DNA from: Mesaphorura yosii
Lineage: Eukaryota; Arthropoda; Collembola; Poduromorpha; Tullbergiidae
Reading direction: 5' to 3'
DNA length: 64,000 nt
NCBI GenBank assembly: GCA_009869945.1
Contig: WIXG01000113.1
Coordinates: 62,001-126,000 of the forward strand
The position numbers and the translations under genes are program-made. Within the stretch, counting starts at the first letter, position 1; each line of letters begins with the position of its first letter. Below the pieces are notes generated by a model, which made no database searches, was not told the origin of the DNA, and saw only the letters and a list, made by a program, of their open reading frames with translations. This document shows, piece by piece, positions 10,520-23,300 of the stretch.

Positions 10520-12450
10520 CTGCGATAAAAATGTATTAAGCAAGCCGACAATTTACTTTCGACAGCCAAACGTCGCGAGAAATGTCTGAAATTCGTATTT
10601 TATTCTCGTGGAATCCGCTTTCTTCAACACTCTTGCCAAACTCAAATAAAAACTATTTCAGATTTCCGTTGAATCGCAGCAGTCGTATTATGATGGATTC
10701 GAATGAATTTTATTTTTCAGCATCCACAAAGGAGTTGCCAACCGACACATTTCAGACTTGAGAGAAGCAGTTGGAAAATTAATTACTTGAGCCTATCCTT
10801 TTATCTACTTTATAGGTCTGGTCGTCTTTCTGACTGGCCTCATTAGTCAAAATTCAAGCTGAAAAATTCTTTTAATGAAGATGGGTTTGTAGCACAGATT
10901 ACAGTTCATTTCTCATACTGGAGACGACAAGCCTCAAGATATTCTGTGATTTGTGACCGTTCTAATGGGCAAAGTATTTTCTAGCTTGCTCGTGAGTTCG
11001 CTCGCAATTTGTAAATATCTGTGATATCAACAATCTGCGATTGGATTACGATTACAAAATCTGAGGACAGTTCATCGGTTCAGAAAATAGATTTCTGTAT
11101 GTTTCACAAGTTATGCTAATGATACTTGTTAATGTAGTATGGCTTGCTGCTCTAAATTTGTAAGATTGCAGAATAATGGATTTATCGAGTGATAAGTTAT
11201 CAATGTTATTGATTGTTACTGAGTTGTTGTCTTTTGTCTAGTTTGAATTTTAAGTTGCAGGAGAAAAATAAAAGCAAAATGTAAACACAATCAAATCATA
11301 TGAGCATCATATTTCTAATTCCGACCTTCCGCCAAGTTAAATGCTCATAAAACGATTTCATTCAAGCGTGTATGCATAGATTAGCATAAAACGTTTCATC
11401 AGATACAATGCAGTAAGATCGGGCAGAAGCCAATTAAAATGATTGGCCCAACTCGGATAAATCTAAAGTCGAGATGCCCTGATGCCCCAGTATACTACAA
11501 AGTTTAGCAGAATGTACTGGGAAATTGAGTTTCCACAATGAGTTTCATGAGGGGAGAGTGTAATCACTACATTGTACGCTGCAGCAGCAGTTGCTTGTGT
11601 CTGAGGATTTGTTAAATGGGGGATCATTTCGTTATCAGGTGAGATGCATCTACCCTGCTACAATATTACCTGGCCTCATTGAATGAAAAATGAATAGAAA
11701 AGTAAATCATTTCGGAGTTTGGTACCTGCAACACTTTGACTGTTGTTTGATTAGCGTGGTGAAAAATATGGGAACGGGAGAAGCACGGACACAAGGCCGT
11801 TCGAACCCCAGCCTCCTGTTTAAAATAAACATTCCCACTTGCTGCCACGCCACAACCGTCGAACCGATGCATGGCTTGCATGGTGCACCGCAGTCCGCAC
11901 TCCACATTTTATAACTTAATTGATTTTTATTTTTACCAGATCCAACCATCCATCTTCTTCGACAAACAGCTCATTAGTATACCTCAATTTGCTCGCCTTC
12001 AGCACGCCGGGCTACGTCTCATTCTTACGTTGTCTGAATACCTGACGATATGACTCGTCTCCTGCTTGTGCGCACAGACAATAAATTGCTTTTTAATTTC
12101 TATCGTTTAGTTGCTCATTTCGTGCCGTGACAGAACAGACAAATGCTTACATCGTGTCATTTACAAACTTGAGTCTGGCTAGTCTGGTATCAGCGTCCTC
12201 CCTGGTTTTTCGTGAAGTGAAGAAGTCGTGGTCTCCGGATCAGCGAAGAACGAGCAACAGGGCGGCTAAGAAATTCATTTTTCCGGAAACATATGCTCAA
12301 CTCGCTCGGCGGCAGGTATTTGGGACAGTCACCGACCTCCATTTCGTAGAACCGCTTTGAATTGGTCAACACCAACTCGTCAAAGGCACCGACACATTAC
12401 TGAAATAGTAAGACTCATAAAATTGTGTTGATTAGTCAGTCGGCAGTCTT
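10520..12450. other. Non-coding spacer
   Basis: No supported gene. The open frames around 11666-11949 and 12127-12375 overlap on both strands with no domain. The minus frame ending at 12190 is in the same numerical frame as the candidate at 12451-12708, but the 55-bp intron that best joins them shifts the frame to an early stop. Confidence 0.4.
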
Positions 12451-12708
12451 TTACTTCGCCATGCCGTGAGACAATGAATATTCGTCTCCTGTCTTCTCAT
12501 GCAACAAAACAACTCCTTCCTCAACGAGAATTTGAGGTGAGCATTTCTCATAAGGTCGTTTGACTCTAAGAGAAAAGGAGTTGCCCGAGTCCAGGTTCTC
12601 AATGAACCTGACAGCAGTGTGGCATGCTTGGGAAGAATTGATTCCTGGGCAACGTTTATTTCGTTTTTTAACTTTGAGAATCGTATGTTTTAGATTAGAT
12701 GAATCCAT
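12451..12708 (-). CDS. Hypothetical open frame (weak candidate exon)
   Basis: An 85-codon frame with an ATG at 12708; the second half is protein-like (RVKRPYEKCSPQILVEEG) and includes a Lys-Arg pair. A likely donor (AA|GTAAAA) lies at 12454. It is 88 bp from, and antisense to, the miR-252b hairpin. No family is recognised. Confidence 0.18.
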   Translation of the reverse strand: MDSSNLKHTILKVKKRNKRCPGINSSQACHTAVRFIENLDSGNSFSLRVKRPYEKCSPQILVEEGVVLLHEKTGDEYSLSHGMAK

Positions 12709-12795
12709 TGAAAATGGCCGAAATACTACATAGTGGCATTTACTGGTGGAAACTCACAGCTCATCAGGCGTGGCGACCGGGTTGTCCTGCAACCT

Positions 12796-12877
12796 GAGTT
12801 CGGATGGCTAAGTAGTAGCGCCGCAGGTGAAATTTGTATACTTTCACCCGCGCTCTGCTACTTTACCATCAGGACTC
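12796..12877 (+). ncRNA. mir-252b: Precursor hairpin of a miR-252b-type microRNA
   Basis: The 5' arm at 12808-12829 begins CTAAGTAGTAGCGCCGCAGG, the signature of the arthropod miR-252 family in its b form (G at position 8). The 3' arm (about 12845-12867) pairs with it: GGTGAAA meets TTTCACC next to a short loop, then GCGCCGC faces GCG plus a small bulge, then AGTAG faces CTACT. Pairing continues below the mature arms (GAGTTCGGATGG against CCATCAGGACTC), as expected for a Drosha substrate. It lies on the same strand as the miR-252a hairpin, 1.85 kb upstream of it, and may share its primary transcript. One base in the mature arm (C at position 12) differs from the b form I remember. Confidence 0.85.
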
Positions 12878-14724
12878 GCCAACAACTGGAGGATTGCTTG
12901 CAAACTTTTTTGTAACTTAATCTCTGTTATACTCACTGGACCTAATTTATCACAGCAGTGTTATATTTGGGTAATAAATTATTTGGAGACATGTAAATAT
13001 TATAAATCTACGATTTCATAGCGTGGTCGCCATACTTTCGCTCATGAACTATTTCTTCGTGAGCATGAGTCAGACCGGTGTGGAGTCTCAAAAATTTTTA
13101 TGAGAAAAATCACGATCACCATGCAGTGAGTATGTGATGAATGCTAAATTAGCGCCGCGTGTCTCACAATTGCACGTTGCAGACCACTTGTACGTACGCA
13201 CGCCGTCGCCCCTCATTTTCACCCTTCTGGACCAGCTTTATCATTGATCAAGGGAGCTCGCCTTTCGTCCCAAATCCAGCAGTAAACGGATGCGACACAG
13301 CTGAGCGAAATATGAGAACTTTTCCGGTTAGTTAGTTTGGACCTTTCACCGTTGCATTGTTAAGTGAGTATCTTTTATTAATTAAGGGCTTTCAATTAAG
13401 TGCATTGACCATAAATAAAATATGAGCATGGGCCAATGCGAAATAGTGTCGGAGTTGCAGTAAGTGTCCGTTGCTACTCACAATTCCATGCAAGCTGCGT
13501 GAAGAGGAGTGCCATGTGAATGTTCTTGCAAAGTTATTGAAAGTAAGGATAAAAAGGAAAATCGTACGCTGTGCTCAATGCTGTATTGCCCGACTCGGCA
13601 CTCTGACACCAAGCTGAGACGAAAGAATATGGGGTTAAATAAATAAATTGAGTTCAATTAAAATTGAAAGCGGTGAACAACAACATGGCTTTTCAAAGTA
13701 GCGCGAATGAGATACAATGTACTGAGTTCGATGAAGAAAATAGTTCCACTTGAAGAACCCAGCGGTAGTTCCTGCTTCTGAGACTCTATATCTGTCGTAA
13801 GCATTCTTGCGGCTGTTTAATTATAATTTAATTAAATGACGACGTACCTTTTGCCTCAGTGCGATTAAATCTGAAGGTGAAAGTGGGAGTATGAGCATAA
13901 TTATGCAAGCAGAACGAAGAAGACAAATGTAATGCACACTGCAGAACACATTCTGGATTAAGCTGCTATGTGCTGTGTCGTTTCACCAGTTGACTCCTTT
14001 TGCACATTCGTCCGTTGTTTCTGATGTGGGCCATATTCTCCATATTGCGAATATCCACATGGACAACGTAACGCGGAATGACGGTGGGGATTAAGTCAAG
14101 TAGACGGGAGCCTCTTAATCATTTCATCACAGCAGCCAATTGAGCGAAGCGTTCACAAACAATACACAGCAGCCACAGCATTGGAGGAAGAAAGAGGAAG
14201 TGTCATCCAGTCAAAGAGCATTTTAATTTATTGAACATACAAATGGAGCGTACGGTCGATGTAAATGAATGGGTACACGCCATAAACAGCAGCTCGCTCT
14301 CGTTATTTGATGCTTCCCTCAACTTATTTATTAATCTTCATCAGTGCTACTGCTGCAACATGTCTGTCTCTTAATGCAGTCGAATATTAAGGGTTACATC
14401 CTGTAAATTCTAGGCCTCAGTACGCAGCCAGTCATAATACATTATCTCGGCATCCATCGCTCTATCCTGCACTAAGCAGTCAACGTCTTTCAGATAAATA
14501 TTCATTTCAGACGGCATCGGGCGGACAATTACGATCAGTCAGTGCAAAGCCACCGTCCAGAAGACTCAACTTCGATATTTTGATCTCTGTTCGTCATTTC
14601 ATATTTCACTCGATCCTTTCTCGCTCGCTCTTCTGTTGTTTTCTCCTTCCGTCAAACGAGTAATGGCAGAGTTGTGTGTTTCGTTCGTCAGCTTCACAAC
14701 ACCTGATTGCGCTTGCAAACAAAA
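12878..14724. other. Spacer between the two miR-252 hairpins
   Basis: No protein gene. If the two hairpins share a transcript, this is part of it. Short matches to the miR-2 family seed (TCACAGC) near 12951 and 14128 do not fold into hairpins. Confidence 0.4.
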
Positions 14725-14816
14725 TCCCTATTTCGTTCCTAAGTACTAGTGCCGCAGGAGAGTTAGATTTTGAACCTGCTCCTGCTGCATCAGTGCTTAT
14801 CAATGGAAAGGGCACT
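14725..14816 (+). ncRNA. mir-252a: Precursor hairpin of miR-252a
   Basis: The 5' arm at 14739-14760 begins CTAAGTACTAGTGCCGCAGG and agrees over all 22 bases with insect miR-252-5p as I know it. The 3' arm at about 14781-14802 (CCTGCTGCATCAGTGCTTAT) is close to the known star strand and pairs with the 5' arm across a loop of about 20 bases. Lower-stem pairing continues outward (CCC at 14727-14729 against GGG near 14810). In insects miR-252 is a conserved neuronal and adult-enriched microRNA. The short frames over this site on both strands should not be annotated as protein. Confidence 0.93.
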
Positions 14817-16694
14817 TCTGTCACACCGATTCGCGCCAAGCAGTTCCGCCAGTGTCCAGAGAAGTGAGAATTCTGAAAATCCAAGCGTGAGACAAGCAGA
14901 CTCGACTTCTCTACGCGCTGGTGCGTTTCTTGTCTGAAATCTGACGCAATTGACAGGTAAATCTCCTTAGCTGTTTCGTCACTGCCATTGTGTAGTTTTT
15001 CACGGTCCTCACTTGGATGGTCTCAAGTCTGTCTAATGTTCACAGCCCTACGGCACACAGCTTCTCCTATTTATTTGAAGTACATTATCCGAAGTTAATC
15101 GTCTTGAACTTAACCTTGCTGGTGAATTAAGCAGGATTAGCCTGTCGAAGATTTGTCTTCCAGAATCTTCAATTTAACGTCACTAGTGCCCTTATTACCC
15201 AATCAATGCAAAGATTCTGAACTTGACCGGAGTGAGATTCAATAACAATTCGAAAAATTTATTGTGTAAATTTGCACTTTGCATAACCGTAATGATAAGT
15301 TCAGCTAACTCTTCTTCGTACTTGTACAACAACTTGAAATTATTGTAAAAATTGCTTCGTACAAATATTTGATGCATAGTAGGGATTTTTATCTTCCCCT
15401 GTCTTAACAGATCGAAGGCTACGACGAATCGGACGAACACAAGCTACGACTTCCGTGTTATCTAACCTTAGATTCTAGTTCTTGAACGAACATCAAGTGC
15501 TATTTGTCGGAAGCATTTCTACTCTAGTAATTTTCACTTTCATCTCAGAAGCTTAGTAACATGTGCGCCTGTGCAAGACGCAAACTTAAAACTAAAAAAT
15601 TGGCAACGGGATCATGACGACACCGAAGCCGAAGAGATTAATGAAATATGCAGATAAGTTTCTACGCGTACTCTTATTACATAAAGGTAAAACAAATTAA
15701 AAGGAGTCAGAATCTGCATAACTCCGACTGCACCGTACAAAGTAAAACTTCTGTTGAGACTTTTTGGTAGAAAAGAGAGATAATGGCTAACACACATTTC
15801 AATTTGACCGGAATGAGCTAGAGCAGTGCCTAAGACTACACTAACAAGCTAATTTAACGCATTGATTGTTCTTCTCAAAATATAAAATATACAAACGAAG
15901 CACAAAAGTGTTGCATCATTTCGCAACGTTGCAAACACTACGCCGCAGTCATCGTTCACAAACGATCAAACTAGCATAGCCATATCCACTTTTCACGGAG
16001 CCCCACAACCCTTTTCCTTGCCGAATAGCTATTATATTAAATTATAAACAGCTCGAAAAGTTTTAAAAATTTGCTGGGAAGACTTCAGTCTCGCGGTAAC
16101 AATTTTAGTCCTTCCTACCGACACCAATTTGCGACGTTTTTAATTTACCACTATGTAGATTTACCATCTCTATCATCAGTAAAGCAGTAAATTTAGTCTT
16201 TAGAGCGTATGCTGCAGGGCTGGAAAAACAATTAAAACCCTATGCAAAGTCGAATGCTGTTACAAAGAGTAATTGCTTGGACCGAACTGGTCTTTGGTAT
16301 CTAATCCGAGAACAATAAATTATTTTCAGTTTCAACAAAAAATAAACTTGTAAAAATATACCTTCCTAAAACTCAATAAATATTCATATTTAGAATCCCT
16401 TTGCGAAACATCATCCTCTGGGTGGACATAAACTTACTCCTGAATGGTATTCCTTCATTGTCTTGAAATAAATGTTAAAATTTTAAAAAAGAATGATTAC
16501 TCTGAAAGTCCTATTTTCAAAAATAAACCTGAGTGTCTGAACACTACGGCTACTCGTTGCGCTAATTTCCTCAGTCTCCTTCATCCTCTTCAAACTTTCC
16601 ATACGAAGACTACTTGCTAAGGTTGGATCGAACACATGAGGGCGACTTGAAATGCTGCTAATCCTAAAATTGCTCGTGGTATTTGATCTCTAGG
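14817..16694. other. Non-coding spacer downstream of miR-252a
   Basis: No recognised gene. A minus-strand frame at 15195-15440 is hydrophobic and lacks an ATG near its start. The region next to 16694 is the 3' flank of the nucleoside transporter. Confidence 0.4.
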
Positions 16695-18841
16695 TTATTG
16701 TTTAATAGTATTTTCAATCAGCGTCACTATCGATGGTGCAGCGAATGTGCTCATGATGCCAGCAAAGATTCCGGTAATCAGGAAGGCTGCGCCAAACATT
16801 CCAGCCACGGGGGCATGCTGAGGATCCACACTCCTGCAAATCATCGTACGCGTGTTTTATCATTCGTTTTCGTCACTGGTTCATGATTCTGAGCATTAAG
16901 AGAGACACACCTTGGGCAGTATATCATTGCCAAAGAACTGAAGTAACCGCCACTGAGACCCAGCACTGTTCCACCAGCTATATAAATCCAGTCATTAGTG
17001 ATCAGAACAGTGGCGAGATCTCTGCCGGATGTGTTGGGCACGTAATTGCACAGGTAGAAGAATGGAAGCAGTGCGAACCGAAGTAGAACTGGAATCCACA
17101 ACCATCTTGGTCCAGGCTAAAATATTAACACAACGCGTGATTTGAGGATCGTTTCTGCCTTTCGAGCATTGCTTTACCCATTTGAACAGTCCCGGCAACA
17201 TGCTTCCAATCATGGCAGCGGCATTAAAATTCAAGAAACAAGTTACATCTGTAAAGTAGATTTTATCCATAAATTCGGGATCCATCATCTTGATGTCTGT
17301 ACAAAAAAAATGGTCAATTGAAAATGATCAATGAAAAAATTGATCTCAAAGTGTTAGTGAACACATCATACTGGATTGAACTGCAGGAAAAATAGCCAAT
17401 GTGACAAAGAAGACCAGAAACACATTCAAACACTGGAGATAGCACTTTCTCAAAATTCCGAGGTACGGGATTCGAGGCTTCAATCCGATTTTAGAATGAT
17501 TGTGGTTTCTCTTCTCGGCTTCTCTGGTGCTCCTTTGCTCGTGGTAACGATAAAACTTCTACAATGTCAAAATTGTAGCTGTCAGAATTGGGGTTTGACC
17601 GGGGAGCTGTGTATTCCTTACGTTCAATGGTAGAGCAAAGTATGAGTCGAAGCAAACTAGCAAAACCAACAACGCTGTCAAAAAATAGTAAATTGCTGCT
17701 GTTCTTTCGGATGGAGCGAGCCAAATTGATCCAATCCTTATCAGTGAAGTAACCGTGCCAGAAATGTTCTGAAAGGAATCGGCGTTTTACAACAAGCTCA
17801 AAATACTCAATCTTCATGTGCAAGCACTTACCGATCCTAGAACCACCGCTCCGCCATAATCCAGCTTGGCCGCAATTCCAAAGATTGAGTTTTGATAAAT
17901 ACCTCCAGCCGCTATTAGAATTAACGTGCTATTAGGTTCTGATGGATCAAAGTATAGCCAACTTCCACAAGAGTTCTTACTGTTGATTAAGACAACGGAT
18001 CCCATTGTGACCCAAAAGAACAATTCTGGAATATGAGAAGTGTCCACCATAGCCAATACAATGGTAAAAACGAAAAGAATTGCTTCGATAATGATAGAGC
18101 AAACGATTCTTGTCTTCAGGTTTCCTCTGTAAGCGAAGATAAAACGTGCCGATAAATTCTTCACATATTTCTCATGTGAAACACTTCTAGTAAAGTTCCT
18201 ACCCAATTTGAATAAGCAAATTCAGCCAACTAAAGAAAACATTTGGCAGTTGTGACGCAAATCCGAGGTACGGCATAAAATCATCCCTGTATTTGGTATT
18301 CGTGTTGTTGCCAATATATTGAGGGCCTAACTTGTGGTCCTCGAAATACTGTAAAGAGGCAAATGAGGCATGGGTAATAACAGCGTCATTTCACATATAA
18401 ACCTATGATATCTTACGGATTTTGCATTGATAAACATATTCCAAGGCATCAAGACTCCAATCCCATGAATGACGAGTATGAAGTAGACCAAATTCCATCT
18501 GAAATTGTACAAAGAAACAAACTCATGTCACAAGACCGTTCCACGTGGACAATGATCGCATAAGACTGCGACTAGCGACTAGTAGCCACACGCCCGGTTA
18601 GTCACCTGTCTTGAGGCACTTTGGTTAAAGGTCTCGTTCTACAATTAGAACTATATTTCGCAAACTCCTTTGCACTGTCGCTGTCTTCACTAAAACACGC
18701 AACCCCGTTCCCGTTTCCATTCTGTTTCAGCAAAGGAGTTGCGAAATCGTTCCATTTCCTTGAAAACTTAGGAGTGGTGTAATGGATGGCCGAAAAATCC
18801 TCGAGAGACGCGAGTGGCGCGCGTCTTTCCAATGAATTCAT
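16695..18841 (-). CDS. Equilibrative nucleoside transporter (SLC29 / ENT family)
   Basis: Multi-pass membrane protein expected to move nucleosides down their gradient. Ten exons in transcript order: 18841-18606, 18498-18417, 18348-18203, 18126-17981, 17911-17832, 17768-17622, 17558-17372, 17296-17178, 17116-16911, 16833-16695. Phases agree and give 495 residues; ENTs are usually 450-500. Residues 1-79 are cytosolic. TM1 carries the hallmark GIGVLMPWNMF (PWN at 97-99). Later ENT signatures include SQLPNVFFSWLNLLIQI, VLINTAGGIYQNSIFG, SNISGTVTSLIRIGSIWLAP, VFFVTLAIFPAV, PRWLWIPVLLRFALLPFF and a C-terminal Asp/Pro-His segment before the last helix, which ends TLIENTIKQ. The ATG at 18841 (AACAATGA) gives one N-terminus; exons at 19874-20341 can supply another. 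Which nucleosides are carried cannot be read from sequence. Confidence 0.96.
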
Positions 18842-19873
18842 TGTTACGAGACTACGATTAACCGATTCTAACACACTCTCGATAAAATTGAAAGCTCACA
18901 ACGGCTGGCACAGTACACATTAGAATCTTTGCCCTAACACTATGAGTCACAATAGAAAGGCATGACGTTGTACAAGACACATAATACATCTTACTTTAAT
19001 AGATAAATAACATTTTCAGGGTAATTGTAGAACCGTTTCTGTTCGCTTGCGGAACTTGAGAACAAATCGATAAATTGCTGGAAATGAATGGATGACGACT
19101 GAATACGTCTGCTGCATACGTATGCATTTCGGCATTTCACCGCCTCTGCTGCTGTGCATGCTTTTTACGGTGACTAACTCCTCTTTCACCAATTTCCTGT
19201 CTCTTTGTCTACCATCCCTTCATTCGGTTTGTTTGCAATCGCTCTACCCCTCGCTCAGGTTCCAGATGAAACATTGTGTAAATGATAGCGTACTCAACGA
19301 ACGCACAGATAAAGTCTAGCATTGCCTTGTGCGGGCTCAGTTTGCCATTTCTGAAACCCGAAAGAACAGATGCCGGGGTTCAGTTACTCGTTACCACTAC
19401 TACATTTACAACACTCACTCGCTGAATGTATAAATGCATTACGACTTTTCCATACACTTCACACACATGGGGCAAGCGGAGAAGGTCTGCGGTTAATAAT
19501 ACCCTCTGTAAAGTCACAGCTATTAAGAATTTTATTTCTCCGGTTTCTGCTATCATGAATTTTGGCAATAACTCTTGACTCCTACCATCTCTGATTTACT
19601 CATGAATGCGTGCTCGTGCACTGAGGCTCATTCGTTTGTTTCGTGACAAAATGATTATATCTCATAATTTGAAACTATAAATTATACGCTGCATTACGTA
19701 GGAACTTGAAACACTCAAGACTAAGTGCCTACGGAAATGAATGACGGCACGAATCCAGTATTCAACAGAGAGAAGGTGAAAGCATGAGCACTTATATTCC
19801 AGGAATTGCACGCTTTTCTTAGACTTTGTAAAAAAAAAGCAACTACATACAACAAGCTAGGCATTCGATTTAC

Positions 19874-20066
19874 CTGTCCTTTGGTGGTTGAGACAGATTC
19901 ATATTGCTGTTCTGCAAGATGTCATCGAATGGAGGAGTCGAATCTTCCCACCCGGGAGTAAGTCTTACTGGCCCAGAAGACGGAACAGTCACCGCAGAAG
20001 AAGCGGAAGAGCCCAAGAACGGATGGCGTTCGTTGTCGGCGTCAACCTCCACGACCTTTGATGACT
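19874..20066 (-). CDS. Alternative upstream exon of the nucleoside transporter
   Basis: Between an acceptor (CAATTGTAG) at 20067 and a donor (GACAG|GTAAAT) at 19873 lies a 193-bp exon ending in phase 2, the same phase and nearly the same last residues (PPKDR) as exon 1 of the transporter (VPQDR). Spliced to the exon at 18498 it would replace the normal N-terminus by an acidic, Ser/Pro-rich one (HPFLGSSASSAV, GWEDSTPPFDDI). There is no ATG in the needed frame, so it is an internal exon fed by 20221-20341 or another exon. Phase and junction matches make it likely; transcripts would decide. Confidence 0.6.
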
Positions 20067-20220
20067 CTACAATTGGTGAAAGAGAAAGGTGGCTTGATTA
20101 GACACAGTAATCAAGAAATTTCGCAGGTGAAAGGTGATGTTTGCTTCAAGTTCAGGCTCAAAATCAGGTGCACGATGCCGGCAAGTATTCACATAAAGCA
20201 ATCAGTGAATAATAAGTTAC

Positions 20221-20341
20221 GTGTTGGTTCTTCCTCTTCGAGCTCTCCGTCAGGATCTTCTTCCACTATGTACAAAGATATCACAGGCGGCGTTTCAAAC
20301 CGGACACGTCTGTTGTTGCTGTTGTTTGTGGAAAGATCAAG
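20221..20341 (-). CDS. Second alternative upstream exon of the nucleoside transporter
   Basis: A 121-bp open stretch reading RVRFETPPVISLYIVEEDP then a run of Glu, ending at a donor (AACAC|GTAACT) in phase 1. This is exactly the phase needed by the acceptor at 20067, and the junction gives PTQSSKVVEV. The acceptor at 20342 (CGCCAG) is weak and the frame has a stop just beyond it, so a start exon further upstream is still missing. The acidic composition fits a cytosolic tail before TM1. Confidence 0.5.
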
Positions 20342-23300
20342 CTGGCGATATGTACGCTAAATCATAAAATATGCAGACGAATAATTGTCTACTAAATCGT
20401 GACTAAACGACAAATACGAGGATTATTCCCCATGCAATGTTACGTTACACAGTTACGTGGGAAAAAACTGGAAGTAGAAGCCATATTAAAGCACAATTAT
20501 GAGACTTATTTTGTTACCCGCATGACGAATTCCCTTAACTGCGGATCGACTTGTCAACTTTGGCCTTGCTCTTAATTAAAACGATTAAACGTCAGGTTTC
20601 GAACAATTCTCGAAATACTTTCACATGCAAGAAAGCGAGGGCAAAAATTATTGTTTATAAAAAGGTTCTGAGGCTCCAAACTGGTGATAATTTAAAACGG
20701 AACACGTTGCGTTATAAGATTGTGATCAGAAACAAACTAGCGCACGAATGAACTCCTCGCCTCGCAAATTCGGCTGCACTGGGAGTGTGTTGTAGATGGA
20801 ATGGAGTGATCACAAAAGGACAAGATAAAGACACTAAGTTCATTTGATGAAGATGTTCCAGTTCAGTATGAAGGAATATTTTATTACGAACACATTATTG
20901 TTAGGAAGTTATGATCAGTGTTTTTTCGATGAATAAGCAAAGAGGCTAAGCGTCGCAAGGTACTATCGTCTTTTTGCCTCCAGAAGATCTCCTTCCCAAG
21001 ACCACAACCATTACGCAAAATAACTATACACAAAAGATTAAAATTCGCAAAATTGGCATTTTCCAGTCTTCGAAAAGACATTCCCCCTTCGAGTCGTCGA
21101 GTCTCATGTGATATCTTGGGCTAGTTTGCAAGCCAGTTCGCGATACTGCCAATGCCATTGTCAGAATAAACAAAACATACGTAAGTAAACCGATTGCAAT
21201 TGAGTAATTGCAATTAAACATAGTCACCTGCCATATTTAATCGTACTTTGAGCACTTATTAATTAAATTAGCTAAGTCAAAATCAAATTTAGGATAATTC
21301 AAAAACTTTTCTTGTGTGCCGTAAACCCGAGGCCATTACTGTAGCTGGCTGGCTAAAAGTCGAATTCTTTCTAAGGCGGCGGGGTCGGTGAGGTGATAAG
21401 AAAAAGTAGCAAAAAGGATAAGATATTCAGGCATGTGGTGTCAAGTAACAATCAGCTTTAATGCAAGCAGGACGTGCGCATCTCCCGAGACAAAGGCAAA
21501 GCCAGCTCATCAATATTACATTTCATTCTCATTTTATGCACCATTTTCATTCAAACTCAAATCCAGACGAAATCCAGAAGATTTCTCACGAAATCGTCCC
21601 TGCCAAAGCCAAAACTACTAAATGATGATTCATCTCAGCAAAAGTCAGACAGCATAATGGCTATATGATACCGCGCAACATTCACGTCTTAATCTTAACG
21701 TATGCATTGTCTGTGGGATGAATGAGACCATGTGAATAAAATAAAATGGGAAGGGCACATGGCGCTCGGGCACATCAGTCATAAAACTTGTTATACTTTT
21801 AATCCAACTAAAATTTTTTCCCAATCTTCAAATTTGTCTTTTCGTGAAATTGTGAATTTCTTTACAGTGTGTAAATTATGATTATGTTATGAATGCATTT
21901 ACTATTTGCAGATGGCAGATTCATAAACTAACCAAGCAAAATACATGACACTAATTAATTTCACGGAAGATGAATTAATTTATGAAAGATTTGCAAAATG
22001 GTAAGTGTTTTAGCGTGAGGAAGAGAGTCATTTGTATGATTTTGACTTGAGCCTTGTAGCATACATCAATCAGTGAGGTGAATGTCATGCCAAGAGGAAG
22101 TTCGAGATGTACTTACTCCATGGAGTGTCTAAGTCGTTGTTGTCCCCGCCCCCACGATGCTGCTGTCTTGGCCTTGAGCCGTCGATTGGTCGCATTTTTC
22201 AAGTTGTCTGAATTATTTTCAGTTCTTTGGCATCAGTCGTAAATCAGCTAAAAGTCTTTTCTTGTGTTCTCAATTAATAAGTACTTCAACAGGAAACCAT
22301 TCATTCAACGCCCAGTCCAAGCATATTTACCTAGTCAACAATTGATGATGATATGAGCAACACAGAGGTCCTCCGCAGACTGCAGACTTAAGTACCAAGT
22401 GCAAATAACAAAAACAGCGTAACTGCAAAGCACAATAAAGGTGTGTCGTCAGTGTCGTGTAAGATAAGTGATCTCCAAGTGCAATTTGGTGATGATTATG
22501 CCGTAGCTGATTGTATTTGGTGACTTACCCAGTCTTCAGATCTCACTGAATGACGTCCACTTATGATTGGAGGCACTTTTGATAGTCTGACGGCAGCTTT
22601 GCCAAATTTCAAATGTAAAACTGGAAGTTTTAGAAACACTAACCTAAATGCTAAGGAAAACTGCAAACTGAAATCTCATTCTATGCCGGGTACAAAGTTG
22701 CTCAGTTCAATAATTATTGTCAAGATTATTGTGTCTAAAATCTAACTAAAACCGTGCCATGGGTGAGCCCTTTTGCGCTAGACGTGGGGACCTCCTCGTC
22801 AAGTCGGAGACTGCAACGTGAAATATTATTCTCAAAGAAAAGATGCAGTTCAATAATTTATGCAGTACAGAAGTGTATTACGAAAGAGATCCGGAGAACG
22901 AACTCAATCCTCAACCAACCCGACTAAGCCAAAGCCAAAACACGAAAGAAAGTTCAAAGTAAACTCTGTACACACGCGAGATCATGCATGGGCTTATCTG
23001 AGATCTTCAGTCTGCCTATTGTGGTTTCCTCCTTTTTTCAGCATGCACCATGTGCCGTGCTCGTCTGCATTCCTTTGTGTATCGTTTTGCACTCGGCATC
23101 ACGGAATTTTGCAATGGCGAATTTTTCAACTGCACGCAACTTACGATGTTTTATCTCACCAGACTTTCCTACCTACGCAGCGCTAGCTCGTGGCGGTCGA
23201 AAGAGCTCTTTGTCACGAATTTTCGAGGGATGGACAGCCTGGAACCTTTGTCCCGTGTTTATCTCATCCTTCGCAAACGCGTGGCCTATGACTAGTTGAC

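Noticed and set aside
12803-12820. TGGCTAAGTAG resembling a tRNA A box
   Set aside because: No B box at tRNA distance and no cloverleaf; it is the 5' arm of the miR-252b hairpin.
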